Shown here in pieces: positions 6,793 through 6,850 of a stretch of DNA of 6,850 nt. The stretch lies in NCBI GenBank assembly GCA_937959315.1, contig CALGRC010000145.1, forward strand, positions 1 to 6,850, written 5' to 3'. Numbering within the stretch: position 1 is the stretch's first letter; every line of letters starts with the position of its first letter. The DNA is from an uncultured Clostridia bacterium (GTDB lineage: Bacteria; Bacillota; Clostridia; UMGS1810). Made by a program: the position numbers and the translations under genes. The notes beneath the pieces are model-generated. The model did no database searches. It saw nothing but the letters and a program-made list of their open reading frames with translations, and was not told where the DNA came from.

Positions 6793-6850
6793 ATGCTGTT
6801 GATGGCAGGTATAAGAAAAGGCAGGTGTGTGGCTATTTTTTATCGGGGGG

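Noticed and set aside
6793..6850. Possible short reading frame starting at ATG 6793 (MLLMAGIRKG) and open to the window edge
   Set aside because: It starts directly at the possible -10 box with no ribosome-binding site, and only 19 codons are visible, so there is no support for a gene.

Overview
The window is almost entirely one very long open reading frame on the plus strand. It is open at the left edge (base 1), ends with TAA at 6724-6726, and is followed by a strong intrinsic terminator and about 75 bases of mostly featureless sequence. The visible protein is 2241 residues. Its C-terminus carries three S-layer homology (SLH) domains preceded by InlB/Listeria-Bacteroides-type repeats. This points to a Gram-positive-type, SLH-using bacterium, most likely a gut Clostridia (Oscillospiraceae-like) member of moderate GC. 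That placement is inferred from domain style and composition, not from a marker gene.

Layout from left to right: (1) bases 1-192 encode a piece of a TauE/SafE (TSUP) membrane transporter. (2) At about 193 the frame switches, with no stop or frameshift, into a secreted surface protein. (3) Bases 271-1440 are a first block of short repeats ending in an IGDV/IGDI-like core, predicted to stack as a beta-helix or beta-solenoid stalk, with a more degenerate stretch to about 2280. (4) Bases 2281-2580 are a non-repetitive island. (5) Bases 2581-4365 are a second and better ordered repeat block. (6) Bases 4366-5388 hold beta-rich sequence I cannot assign. (7) Bases 5389-6165 hold one Flg_new/InlB-type repeat and two divergent InlB-like repeats around a Gly-rich linker. 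(8) Bases 6181-6717 hold the three SLH domains.

Apart from the first 192 bases, this reads as a single giant cell-surface protein: a long repetitive outward-facing stalk, a proline/glycine-poor beta-rich neck and a C-terminal non-covalent cell-wall anchor. Its ligand is unknown.

The oddest point is the 5' end. The TSUP fragment is more GC-rich than the rest by hand count and has no functional reason to be attached to an SLH protein. The surface protein has no signal peptide of its own in the window. This is either an assembly chimera caused by repeats or a real recombination junction, and the sequence alone cannot decide. No tRNA, rRNA, CRISPR array, insertion sequence or convincing second gene was seen.
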